Shown: positions 46,703-53,697 of the stretch, in pieces | How the letters are laid out: the number at the start of each line of letters is the position of its first letter | How positions within the stretch are numbered: the stretch's first letter is position 1 | Assembly: GCA_002440975.1 (NCBI GenBank) | Contig: DJWN01000107.1 | Span: 8,036 to 61,732, forward strand | Source of the DNA: Bacteroidales bacterium UBA6229 | GTDB lineage: Bacteria; Bacteroidota; Bacteroidia; Bacteroidales; F082 | Length of the DNA: 53,697 nt | Direction of reading: 5' to 3' | Made by a program: the position numbers and the translations under genes | Notes under the pieces: model-generated | Databases searched by the model: none | Told to the model about the DNA's origin: nothing | What the model saw: only the letters and a program-made list of their open reading frames with translations

Positions 46703-47794
46703 TCAGGCTTTCACTTTTTTATAGCGATTTACAGCCAGTATCAGGATGAGAATGGCATAGGCCGTCAAAGCATAAAACAATTCCAAAAAATCAGAAAATC
46801 CTGAACCTTTGAGCATTATCATTCGGTTAATGGTGATAAAATAAGCAATCGGATTGTTTTTATTGAACCATTGCACCCACTCAGGCATGCTTTCGATGGG
46901 TGTAAAAAGACCGCTCATCAAAATAAAGATCACCAGAAAAATCTAGGAAATAAGCATGGATTGCTGCATGGTATCCGAAAGGTTTGAAACAAGCAAACCC
47001 ATTGCCAGCACTACAAGCAGATAAACTGCTGCAACACCTATTAACAAAGGGAAACTACCCAGAAACGGGATGTTGAAAACTACTTTGGCAATACCTAAAC
47101 CAAATGCCAGATCGAACAGAGCGATCAACCAGAAGGGCAGGAGCTTACCGGTGATAAACTGCCATTTTTTGATTGGTGTAATATTAATTTGTTCGATAGT
47201 GCCCATTTCTTTTTCGCGGGCAATCGAAATGGAGGTCATCATAGCCGATACCAGCATAAGCAGAATGGTTATGGTTCCGGGCACAAACATAAAAACACCT
47301 TTCAACTCCGGATTGTACAGCATGGTTGTTTCTGTCGTAACGGGAAGTGAGTTGGCTTGCGGGTTTATGTTGGCTGCAAAATCCATCAGTATGGCCGAGG
47401 TGTAGCTGCTGATCAGATTGGCAGTATTTGGATCGCTGGCATCATTAATCAATTGAATTGTAGTAGGTTGACCTAACTCAAGTGTCTTTTCGAATTGAGG
47501 AGGGATCACCACAACTTCTTTCACTTTACCGCTGCGAAATGCTTTTTCGATTGATTTGGTGTTTTCGAGTTGCATGTTTATATCAAAATAGCCAGAAGCG
47601 GTTAGTTTATGTTGGAGTTTGAGGCTTTTTGAGTCTTTGGCCTTATCAAACACGGCAATACTGGCATGATTGATTTCGTTGGTGATGGCAAAACCAAATA
47701 GCAACAACTGGGCGATGGGCATTTCAAAAAGGATAAGCATGGTGCGGTGATCGCGAAAAATGTGCAGAAACTCTTTTATTACAAATCCTTTCAT
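46703..47794 (-). pseudogene. ABC-2 type efflux permease split by a nonsense codon
   Basis: Start ATG 47794 (MKGFVIKEFLHIFRDHRTMLILFEMPIAQLLLFGFAIT). The N-terminal helix, large extracytoplasmic domain (IAVFDKAKDSKS...QPTTIQLINDASDPNTA) and membrane block (FVPGTITILLMLVSAMMTSISIAREKEMGTIEQINITPI) are those of YbhS/YbhR-like permeases. A TAG at 46943-46945 interrupts SMLIS-stop-IFLVIFILMSGLFTP; the same frame then continues to the usual C-terminus ending RYKKVKA at 46703. Restored length is about 363 residues. The stop falls before the last membrane helices, so the truncated product would lack its end. No second permease follows, although such operons normally encode two. Confidence 0.85.
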
Positions 47795-47801
47795 GCTGAA
47801 T

Positions 47802-48531
47802 TTATTTTGTAGCCCGAGCCAGTTTCACAAAAACATCATTCATACTGGTTAGGGCAAATTGATTTTTTAGCTTTTCGGGACTATCGAGGGCTTCAATTTT
47901 GCCATCCACCATAATGCTCACCCTGCCGCAATATTCGGCTTCGTCCATATAGTGCGTAGTCACAAATATCGTAGTGCCACTGTGGGCTTGTTCGTAAATC
48001 AACTCCCAAAACTATCTTCTGATTATCGGATCAACGCCTCCGGTTGGCTCATCCAGAAAAACGACCTTTGGCTGATGCATCACTGCCACCGAAAAGGCCA
48101 GCTTTTGTTTCCACCCTTGCGGGATATTGCGCAAAACCTCATTTTGAGCTTTCAAAAAATTCAGCCGATTGAGCAGGGCTTTTGTCCGCTCCCTGATCTC
48201 ATTTCGGCTAAGGCCGTAAATACCGCCGTAGAACTTAAAATTCTCGGTGATACTGAGGTCTTCATAGAGCGAAAATTTCTGGCTCATATAGCCAATGTTT
48301 TTTTTTGATTTGTTCGCTTTGTCTGTACACATCATATCCTGCCACACTAACTTTGCCTGAGGTAGGAGCCGAAAGTCCGCAGAGAATTTTTATTGTTGTG
48401 GTTTTTCCTGCCCCGTTAGCTCCCAGAAACCCAAAAATTTCGCCCGGAAATACCGAAAACGTTAAAGAATTGTTGGCAACAAAACTGCCGAATTTCTTTA
48501 CCAGATTTTCTACTTCTATCACTGGTTTCAT
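47802..48531 (-). pseudogene. ABC efflux ATPase (YbhF-like, second copy), frameshifted and with a nonsense codon
   Basis: Starts at 48531 with MKPVIEVENLVKKFGSF and Walker A GANGAGKTTTIKIL. The frame breaks in a run of nine A (plus-strand T 48298-48306); with eight, the chain would read SEQIKKNIGYMSQKFSLYEDL. The second frame holds the degenerate signature region IPQGWKQKLAFSVAVMHQPK and Walker B VVFLDEPTGGVDP. It then meets TAG (48012-48014) in IIRR-stop-FWELIYE, where related proteins normally have Gln (CAG to TAG would suffice). The third piece keeps FVTTHYMDEAEYCGRV. Restored length is about 243 residues. It lies 4 bp after the first ATPase and 7 bp before the permease. Confidence 0.85.
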
Positions 48532-48535
48532 GGCA

Positions 48536-49458
48536 TTAATTTTGAGTTTGCATCTGAGAGATGAAACTATCTTCGATTGTTGGCTTTATCTGTTTGAGCT
48601 TTACTGATTGATGACCAAGGTTTTCCAGATGGGCAAGTAAATTTTTTTCTTCAATCGACTGCTTTTTCGGAATAAAGCAGATGTGATCGCCTGAGCGGTA
48701 GGCCAGCCTGATTTCCGGAAAGCTGCTTAAGTGCGAGAGCAATTCAAACATTTTATTGCTTTGAACCGACCAAAGTTTTTCGTCAAAAGCTTCTATTATC
48801 CTTTCCGGAGTGGCGCGTTGCATGAATTTACCTTCCTGCATTAAGGCCACTTCATCGCATAGCGAAGCTTCATCCATATCGGGTGTCGATACCAGAATCG
48901 TAATATTTTGGGTTTTGAGTTTATGCAGCATTTCCCAAAATTCACCTCTCGAAACGGCATCTACCCCTGTTGTGGGTTCGTCTAGTACCAACACTTCAGG
49001 TTTGTGTATAAGCGCACACGAAAGTGCCAGCTTCTGCTTCATGCCGCCCGAAAGCTTTCCGGCTTTGCGGTTTTTAAACGGCTCAATATGCCGGTAAATA
49101 TCTTCGATCAGATGGTAGTTTTCCTTGATTGTGGTTTTGAAGATTCCGGCAAAAAACTTCAGGTTTTCCTCCACCGTTAAGTCCTGATAGAGCGAAAACC
49201 TGCCAGGCATATAACCAATAATCCGGCGAATTTGCTTGTAATCTCTAACCGTATCAAATCCCAGAATACTGGCTTTTCCGCTGTCGGGGATGAGCAGGCT
49301 GTTTAAAATCCTGAAAAGGCTGGTTTTACCGGCACCGTCTGGGCCGATAAAACCAAAAAGCTGCCTTTCTCAATCTCAAAACTTAGGCTGTCAAGGGCTT
49401 TTTTGTCTTGATAAAATTTTGAGAGTGCATTTGCGCTAACTGCCATTTCAGAATTCAT
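48536..49458 (-). pseudogene. ABC efflux ATPase (YbhF-like, first copy), frameshifted in Walker A
   Basis: Start ATG 49458 (MNSEMAVSANALSKFYQ; an internal ATG at 49446 is possible). The frame is lost in a run of five A on the plus strand (49355-49359). Adding one would give GSFFGFIGPDGAGKTSLFRIL, a proper Walker A. The rest is intact in the second frame: GYMPGRFSLYQDLTVEEN, signature LSGGMKQKLALSCALIHKPEVLVLDEPTTGVD, and a C-terminal extension of about 80 residues typical of the first half of tandem drug-export ATPases. As written, no Walker A would be translated in frame. It lies 7 bp after the DUF2147 gene. Confidence 0.85.
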
Positions 49459-49465
49459 GATGAAT

Positions 49466-49921
49466 CTATTTTATTGATGTCCAATAGTCTGTTCGGCCAA
49501 TTAGCGAAATGCCGATATAACCTCTGATTTTTAGTTTTCCATCTTTATCAAAAGCCATATAACAGCTATAGGTTTTACCCGATTTGGGGTCGTAAATTTT
49601 TCCATCATTCCATTCATCATCATCGCTGTCGTAAGTGAATCCGGAAAGCATCTCTAAGCCCATGATGGGACGGGTTTTCAGTGCATCATCCTGATTTTTT
49701 TTGTCGAGCTTGGGTTTGCCGGTTTCATCATCAACAGGAAATTTGAGCCAAACAAGCCTACCCGAAAAAGTGTCGCCTGATCTGGTGATTTCCACATGGG
49801 CATCCCCGTCCTCGTTGAGCCACTTCCCTACTACGCGATCGGCCTTGTTTTGAGCCGAAAGGCTGAGGGCAGAAATACTAAAAAGTGCGGTTAGAAAAAT
49901 ACATAAGAATCTGTTTGTCAT
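49466..49921 (-). CDS. DUF2147 secreted protein
   Basis: 151 residues with a signal peptide (about 1-23, ending LSAQ). The DUF2147 pattern is clear: RVVGKWLNEDGDAHVEITRSGDTFSGRLVWLKFP, GLEMLSGFTYDSDDDEWNDGKIYDPKSGKTYSCYMAFDKDGKLKIRGYIGISLIGRTDYWT. It is a lipocalin-like beta barrel, function unknown and often linked to envelope stress or lipid handling. Here it sits inside the ABC efflux operon, 12 bp after the TolC-HlyD chimera, and is one of only a few undamaged members of that operon. Confidence 0.88.
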   Translation of the reverse strand: MTNRFLCIFLTALFSISALSLSAQNKADRVVGKWLNEDGDAHVEITRSGDTFSGRLVWLKFPVDDETGKPKLDKKNQDDALKTRPIMGLEMLSGFTYDSDDDEWNDGKIYDPKSGKTYSCYMAFDKDGKLKIRGYIGISLIGRTDYWTSIK

Positions 49922-49933
49922 AGGATTAAATAA

Positions 49934-51652
49934 TTAGTGAGTGATTAAACGGATTTCGCACGGCATTCCGATTTTCAGTCTGCCGTCGTTGCCAACCCTT
50001 ACCTTAATGGCATAAACAAGGTCGGTACGCTCTTCTTTGGTTTGTATGGTCTTGGGTGTGAATTCTGCAGATGAAGCAATCCAGCTGATGGTTCCCTTTA
50101 ATTCAGTGGCTTCGTTGGTGCCATCAATGAACACGTTTACCTGCTTGCCTAAAACAAAGTCGGCAAGTTGTTTGCCGGTGATGTAGGCTTTGAGATCGAG
50201 ATGGTTGAGATCGGCTGTTTTGTAAAGCGGTTTTCCGGGTGCAGCAATTTCACCGGCTTCGGCATATTTGGCTAATATCGTGCCGTTGATGGGTTGCACA
50301 ATTTTTGCTTTACGAATGTTATCGTTTAGCTGGGCAATTTGCGCATCAACTACTTGTGTTTCTTTTTCTATCCCGCCGAATTGCGCAATAAGTGCTTGCT
50401 GTTGTGTTTTGTTCAGGGCAACAGCTCCGTCAATATCATCTTTTTGCTTGGAATTGGCCGCGTTTTTTTCAAACAACTGATGAATCCTGGCTTGATCCGC
50501 CTGACTGTTTTTAAGCTGATTTTCGGCGGTTTGCAGTATTTCCTTTTGCATCCCGATGATCTCCCTGCCTTGCGCGAGCAATACTTCATACTGCTTTATT
50601 TCTTCAAGTTTTGCCTTGGCAGTTGCTGAGATGTTTTGTTCGAAATCCTGCTTTGCGAGATCGAGGGTTTGGGCATTAAGCCGAATAATTTTGCGTTCTT
50701 TTTGATTACTTTTCCAATCATAGATTCGATATTGGAATCGAATGCCGGCTATGGCATAGGGTGTAAAGTCGTCCTCCAGCATATTAAAACAGGGCCGGCC
50801 ATAACCTGCCTGTCCGAAGGCCTGAATCACAGGATTTCGGGTGGTTTTGCTTAGTGATTCCTGCTGTTGTAGTTGTTCCTGCTGAAGTGTGAAACGTTCC
50901 AGTTCGGGCCGTTGATTGACCAGCTTGAGCTCCCCGATGTTTTGATTGGGAACAAGCAGGCTGTCGTCAGCCGAAATGGGCAATCCCGAATGGGTGGCCA
51001 GTAGGGCAAGTGCTGATTTTCTGCCGGCTTCACTTGTGGTTTTTTGCTGCAGCAGTTTCAGCTTTTCAACTTTAAGTGTGTTCAATTCCGACTGTAAGAT
51101 CATTCCTGTCTCATAAGCTGATTGCATTTCGTTGATAAGCTTTTCAAGACTGTTCACGGCACTCTGTTGATCATTGATTTGTTGCTCGTAAAGCAGGGCA
51201 TGAAAATAAATGTTGTGAATCTGTTCGCGGAAATGATAGCACTTTTGATCAATGTTTTTGAGGGATACAGCCAGACTGGCTTCTTCTGCTTTCTTTCTTT
51301 CAGCCGATATTCCTCCATCATAAATCTGCTGTGTGATATCAAGATTTAGCTTGTACCAGTCTTTGGCAATTTCGGGCGAGTAGAAGCCGGGAATAGGAAT
51401 TTCGACCCTGGTGACGTCTGATTGGTAACTTGCCTGTCCGTTGAGCATCAGCTGAGGTTTCCATCCGTTATTAATTATGGATGACTGCAACTCAAAAATT
51501 TGCTGTTGGATAGCCGCTTGCCCGTTGATGGCGTAATGCCTTAATGCTGAATCGATAATAGTCTCCAGCCTATAATGCCTTCTCGGGATTTGAGCATTTA
51601 TTGCGCTAACCAAAAGTATCAGCATGACAGAAAAAAATTTTTTTTTCATCAT
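49934..51652 (-). CDS. TolC-HlyD chimera (outer-membrane factor fused to membrane-fusion protein)
   Basis: 572 residues from ATG 51652, which overlaps the tetR stop as TGATG. Residues 1-22 are a signal peptide. About 23-382 are a TolC-type outer-membrane factor (LETIIDSALRHYAING..., KLNLDITQQIYDGG, YRIYDWKSNQ) that stops at AENQLKNS, before its last helix and strand. From about 383 the chain is the C-terminal part of an HlyD adaptor: RIHQLFEKNAANSKQKDDIDGAVAL, IVQPINGTILAKYAEAGEIAAPGKPLYK, AEFTPKTIQTKEERTDLVYAIKVRV and KIGMPCEIRLITH. The adaptor's membrane anchor and first lipoyl half are missing. In-frame deletion joining two neighbouring genes is the simplest origin; a working fusion cannot be excluded. 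Confidence 0.8.
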   Translation of the reverse strand: MMKKKFFSVMLILLVSAINAQIPRRHYRLETIIDSALRHYAINGQAAIQQQIFELQSSIINNGWKPQLMLNGQASYQSDVTRVEIPIPGFYSPEIAKDWYKLNLDITQQIYDGGISAERKKAEEASLAVSLKNIDQKCYHFREQIHNIYFHALLYEQQINDQQSAVNSLEKLINEMQSAYETGMILQSELNTLKVEKLKLLQQKTTSEAGRKSALALLATHSGLPISADDSLLVPNQNIGELKLVNQRPELERFTLQQEQLQQQESLSKTTRNPVIQAFGQAGYGRPCFNMLEDDFTPYAIAGIRFQYRIYDWKSNQKERKIIRLNAQTLDLAKQDFEQNISATAKAKLEEIKQYEVLLAQGREIIGMQKEILQTAENQLKNSQADQARIHQLFEKNAANSKQKDDIDGAVALNKTQQQALIAQFGGIEKETQVVDAQIAQLNDNIRKAKIVQPINGTILAKYAEAGEIAAPGKPLYKTADLNHLDLKAYITGKQLADFVLGKQVNVFIDGTNEATELKGTISWIASSAEFTPKTIQTKEERTDLVYAIKVRVGNDGRLKIGMPCEIRLITH

Positions 51653-52254
51653 CAATTCTTTTGAGGTTTTATGGAATTTAAGATGGTTTCAATTACTTCA
51701 TCTGATCTTTTTGCCATGAAGTTTTGATAGCTTTCGGCATTCTGGTTAAAAATCACACCTTCGATCATGGGTTTGGCAACGATAGGAAAAATAATCAAGG
51801 CCAATATATTGATTATCAATTGCTCATTTTCTATCGGACGAATTTTATTTTCGGCAACTGCTTGTGTTATCATACGCGAAAGTTTGGGAAAAGGAAAAAC
51901 CTTGGTAGCCGCCAAATTTCTGATCCGATCGGGGTTTTGGCTTAACTCGTTTATGATAAACTGTGGCAGATGTGGGTTTTTTTGAATGAAATTTGTGTAG
52001 AAAGGTACGAAAAAACGAATGAAAGTTTCAAGATCAGTGGTTTCATCCAGTTTTTTGGATAAAGTGGGAATAAGTTGTTGAAAAGCTCCGGAAAAAATCT
52101 GCTCAAAAAGCTTCTCTTTCGATCTGAAATAATAGTGCAATAAGGCTTTATTGATTCCGGCTTCGTTGGCAATTTCCTGCATTTTAGCACCCTGAAATCC
52201 TTTTCGTACAAATACTTCTTTGGCAGCGTTGATGATATTTTCTTCGGTAGTCAT
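51652..52254 (-). CDS. TetR-family repressor of the efflux operon
   Basis: 200 residues. The N-terminal HTH (NIINAAKEVFVRKGFQGAKMQEIANEAGINKALLHYYFRSKEKLFEQIF, about 6-54) is the TetR signature. The C-terminal helical ligand domain is variable. It is first in the minus-strand operon with the TolC-HlyD chimera, DUF2147 and ABC genes, the standard layout of Bacteroidota TetR/ABC-2 export operons. An inverted repeat GTTTAAC-N6-GTTAAAC lies between its -7 box and start codon and is the likely operator, so it would repress itself and the operon. The repressor appears intact while its targets are decaying. Confidence 0.92.
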   Translation of the reverse strand: MTTEENIINAAKEVFVRKGFQGAKMQEIANEAGINKALLHYYFRSKEKLFEQIFSGAFQQLIPTLSKKLDETTDLETFIRFFVPFYTNFIQKNPHLPQFIINELSQNPDRIRNLAATKVFPFPKLSRMITQAVAENKIRPIENEQLIINILALIIFPIVAKPMIEGVIFNQNAESYQNFMAKRSDEVIETILNSIKPQKN

Positions 52255-52269
52255 ATTATTAACTTATTA

Positions 52270-52304
52270 GTTTAACTAAATGGTTAAACCGTTTGGCAAA
52301 AATA
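52270..52304 (-). promoter_or_regulatory. tetR promoter and operator
   Basis: On the minus strand TATTTTTG (52297-52304) is an exact -7 box. Downstream of it GTTTAAC (52270-52276) and GTTAAAC (52283-52289) form a perfect inverted repeat with a 6-bp gap, the expected geometry for a TetR dimer. Confidence 0.65.
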
Positions 52305-52314
52305 AGATATATTT

Positions 52315-52419
52315 TATCACTGTTGACCGGTATAAATATAATTTCGTCCCGTACGTACGGGACGGCATAATTAAAGCGATTGAGCGTTTTTATGTTATTT
52401 TAACCGGACAACAGTGATA
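52315..52419. mobile_element. MITE/REP-like element: 17-bp terminal inverted repeats around a 20-bp palindrome
   Basis: The ends are TATCACTGTTGACCGGT (52315-52331) and, read inverted, TATCACTGTTGTCCGGT (52403-52419): 16 of 17 bases match. Inside is a perfect 20-bp palindrome, CGTCCCGTACGTACGGGACG (52345-52364). Both flanks show TTTT directly outside the repeats, which could be a short target duplication. The element is 105 bp and non-coding. It resembles REP/MITE-type elements mobilised by a transposase elsewhere; no transposase is in the window. Confidence 0.55.
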
Positions 52420-52521
52420 TTTTATGTTTGTCAAGTTTTTTTCTGGCGGGACTGATGTTTTGTTTTTTAAGAATAAAACACAACTTGTTTGGCAATCTGC
52501 TGTTTTTATCTGTCTTTGTGT

Positions 52522-52529
52522 TACTTTTG
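52522..52529 (+). promoter_or_regulatory. -7 element for the small lipoprotein gene
   Basis: TACTTTTG matches TAnnTTTG and lies 63 bp before the lipoprotein ATG. The -33 box is unclear. Confidence 0.45.
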
Positions 52530-52592
52530 CGAGGCTTTTCAACACCAATGGAGAGTATGCGTTTTTTACCAATGAAGATAAACTTTTGATTT

Positions 52593-52997
52593 ATGAAAGT
52601 AGTTGCACTGTTTAGCCGATTTGTTTTAGCCTTGTTTGTATTTGTTTTATGGTCCTGTTCATCAACACCGGAATCAAAACTGGTTGGAACCTGGAAAGTT
52701 ACGGACGTTCAGATTGATTTTGATGAACAAAAAGCGGATCCTACGACAGTAAATCAGGTGGCTGAACGAGAAAAGAAAACCATTTTGAAGTTTACCAGCG
52801 ACAGCACTTTGAGTATAATTGACAATCACAACACCCATCGCGCCAAGTGGATGCTGGACGAAAATGGAGTGATCAGTTACAATTTTGAAAATGATCTCAT
52901 AATGCATGAGTTGGGAACATACCAGGATGGAGCAATAACAATAAAGTCAGATACTCCGCTGGGAGAGATCGTTACGGTTTTTGAGAAATCGAAATAG
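52593..52997 (+). CDS. Lipocalin-like lipoprotein
   Basis: 134 residues. The signal peptide ends in a lipobox-like LWSCSS (Cys22), so it is likely a lipoprotein of the outer membrane or periplasm. The mature part starts SKLVGTWKVTDVQIDFDE and has alternating strands (TILKFTSDSTLSIIDNHNTHRAKWMLDENGVISYNF), the pattern of small lipocalin-like/DUF4488-type Bacteroidota proteins. Function is unknown. It is monocistronic, with its own -7 box and a downstream hairpin terminator. Confidence 0.75.
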   Translation: MKVVALFSRFVLALFVFVLWSCSSTPESKLVGTWKVTDVQIDFDEQKADPTTVNQVAEREKKTILKFTSDSTLSIIDNHNTHRAKWMLDENGVISYNFENDLIMHELGTYQDGAITIKSDTPLGEIVTVFEKSK

Positions 52998-53002
52998 ATT
53001 TC

Positions 53003-53031
53003 ATTTATCTGGTGAAAGATAAATTTGTTTT
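53003..53031 (+). terminator. Hairpin terminator after the lipoprotein gene
   Basis: ATTTATC (53003-53009) and GATAAAT (53018-53024) form a perfect 7-bp stem with an 8-nt loop, followed by TTGTTTTT. Confidence 0.6.
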
Positions 53032-53057
53032 TACATCCTTCTTTTTTTATATCTTCG
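53024..53057 (+). promoter_or_regulatory. Promoter of the leader ORF/activase transcript
   Basis: TTTG (53024-53027), a 22-bp spacer and TATCTTCG (53050-53057, one mismatch to TAnnTTTG) precede the leader ORF. Confidence 0.45.
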
Positions 53058-53079
53058 CTTGCTTAACAGATTGAATTTA

Positions 53080-53157
53080 ATGATCATGTGCAGTTTTAAA
53101 AAAACTGATCTGTATCACAACAACGGCAAAGGCCTCTTTGCCTGCTGGCTTTGCTGA
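53080..53157 (+). CDS. Short leader ORF with overlapping alternative hairpins
   Basis: 25 codons from ATG 53080 (or the second ATG at 53086) to TGA 53155; the peptide ends NNGKGLFACWLC. The sequence GGCAAAG-GCCT-CTTTGCC (53125-53142) is a perfect 7-bp hairpin inside the ORF. The same GCAAAG (53126-53131) can pair with a second CTTTGC at 53149-53154 instead, so two hairpins exclude one another. This is the arrangement of a translation-controlled leader or attenuator. It sits 22 bp after a promoter-like box and 47 bp before the glycyl-radical activase. No Shine-Dalgarno or strong T-run is visible. The sensed condition is not evident; the Cys-Trp-Leu-Cys end is notable. Confidence 0.4.
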   Translation: MIMCSFKKTDLYHNNGKGLFACWLC

Positions 53158-53204
53158 TTGTTTGGTAAATCTAACTAATCCAAACATTGATCAATCTGTA
53201 TTTC

Positions 53205-53697
53205 ATGAAAGCCATAATTTTTGATATTCGAAGTTTTTCGGTACACGATGGTCCAGGAATTCGTACAACATTTTTCTTTAAAGCCTGTCCTTTACGTTGC
53301 ATCTGGTGTCATAATCCGGAGAGTCATTATCCTGGTATTCAGAAGGTAGCCTGCACACACAAAATGGGTCAGTCGTCAGTACCTTATGTCAAACAAGTTG
53401 GAGAAATTATTACATTAAATCAAGCGATTAGCAAAGCAGAAGCCGACAGGCTTTTTTATGAAGAATCTGGTGGAGGAATCACCTTAAGCGGCGGCGAACC
53501 ACTGATGCAGGCAGATTTTGTGATGGCCTTACTTGATGCTGCCCATCAACTTGATATTCACACCGCAGTGGATACTTCCGGATATGCTCCTGAATCTGTA
53601 TTTCAAGAAGTTATATCCAAAACCGATCTGGTACTTTTCGACCTGAAGATTATGGAAGATGCACAGCATAAGAAATTTACAGGTAAATCAAACCGAC
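53205..53697 (+). CDS. Glycyl-radical-enzyme activating protein (radical SAM), N-terminal part
   Basis: ATG 53205; the frame is open to the window edge, about 164 residues. The N-terminus FDIRSFSVHDGPGIRTTFFFKACPLRCIWCHNPES has the radical-SAM cluster motif Cys28-x3-Cys32-x2-Cys35 and the DGPGIRT signature of activases. YEESGGGITLSGGEPLMQ is the SAM-binding GGE motif region, followed by DTSGYAP and DLVLFDLKIMEDAQHKKFTG. Between the two there is only one further Cys, so the two-cluster ferredoxin insert of many activases is absent, as in PFL-activase-like short forms. It would install the glycyl radical on a partner enzyme probably encoded just downstream, outside the window. A leader ORF precedes it. 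Confidence 0.88.
   Translation, partial: MKAIIFDIRSFSVHDGPGIRTTFFFKACPLRCIWCHNPESHYPGIQKVACTHKMGQSSVPYVKQVGEIITLNQAISKAEADRLFYEESGGGITLSGGEPLMQADFVMALLDAAHQLDIHTAVDTSGYAPESVFQEVISKTDLVLFDLKIMEDAQHKKFTGKSNR

Noticed and set aside
52424..52615. 63-codon plus-strand ORF before the lipoprotein
   Set aside because: Its frame covers the lipoprotein's -7 box and overlaps the lipoprotein start; composition and lack of any recognisable feature suggest a chance ORF.

Overview
The window looks like chromosomal DNA of a member of the Bacteroidota, probably a marine or sediment Bacteroidales/Marinilabiliales-type organism. The reasons are a TonB-dependent receptor with an N-terminal carboxypeptidase-like domain, an HYC_CC_PP-type protein, an S46 dipeptidyl-peptidase, DUF4143 ATPases, mostly weak Shine-Dalgarno sites, and many start-proximal TAnnTTTG elements (the Bacteroidota -7 promoter box). 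Taxonomy is inferred from gene content only. No rRNA, tRNA, CRISPR array or intact transposase was seen.

Layout. 1-1127: end of a beta-oxidation/ketone-type cluster (3-hydroxyacyl-CoA dehydrogenase, crotonase; minus). 1314-4516: a metal-linked module (HYC_CC_PP protein, TonB receptor, HMA-domain protein) closed by a good terminator. 4609-5804: broken DUF4143 ATPase. 5944-11445: complete RND efflux operon (adaptor, pump, TolC). 11732-17361: two large PAS/GAF sensor kinases in tandem. 17391-19751: broken CPBP protease divergent from an SMR (Gdx/SugE-like) transporter, then an intact DUF4143 ATPase with a palindromic upstream region. 19793-24902: RadA, NDH-2 and an S46 peptidase. 25134-25927: PadR regulator plus membrane protein. 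25983-33117 (minus): MFS transporter, Pgk, GT-C membrane protein, RlmH and two HMG-CoA-lyase-family enzymes. 33301-38725: NarL-type two-component pair followed by pstSCAB. 38858-40599: an AT-rich two-gene cassette (ABC/AAA ATPase plus small PD-(D/E)XK-like nuclease), the best candidate for an undescribed defence-type system. 41052-46630: leucine-degradation operon (MccB, crotonase, MccA, acyl-CoA dehydrogenase). 46703-52254 (minus): a TetR-controlled ABC-2 efflux operon that is visibly decaying: a TolC-HlyD deletion chimera, two frameshifted ATPases (one also with a nonsense codon), one permease with a nonsense codon, and no second permease. 52255-53697: a MITE-like inverted-repeat element, a small lipoprotein, and a promoter with a short leader ORF and alternative hairpins ahead of a truncated glycyl-radical-enzyme activase.

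How genes work together. The mcc operon (41052-46630) and the HMG-CoA lyase at 31137 would together convert 3-methylcrotonyl-CoA to acetoacetate and acetyl-CoA. The first-gene crotonase and dehydrogenase would act on 3-hydroxyacyl-CoA intermediates. The RND and ABC systems are two separate drug/solute efflux routes, of which only the RND one looks intact. The NarL-type pair sits where PhoR/PhoB might be expected and may control the pst genes through repeats found just upstream.

Caution. Five genes carry lesions. The frameshifts are single-base; three of the four lie in homopolymers, so sequencing error cannot be excluded. The in-frame stops are substitutions and are harder to explain that way.
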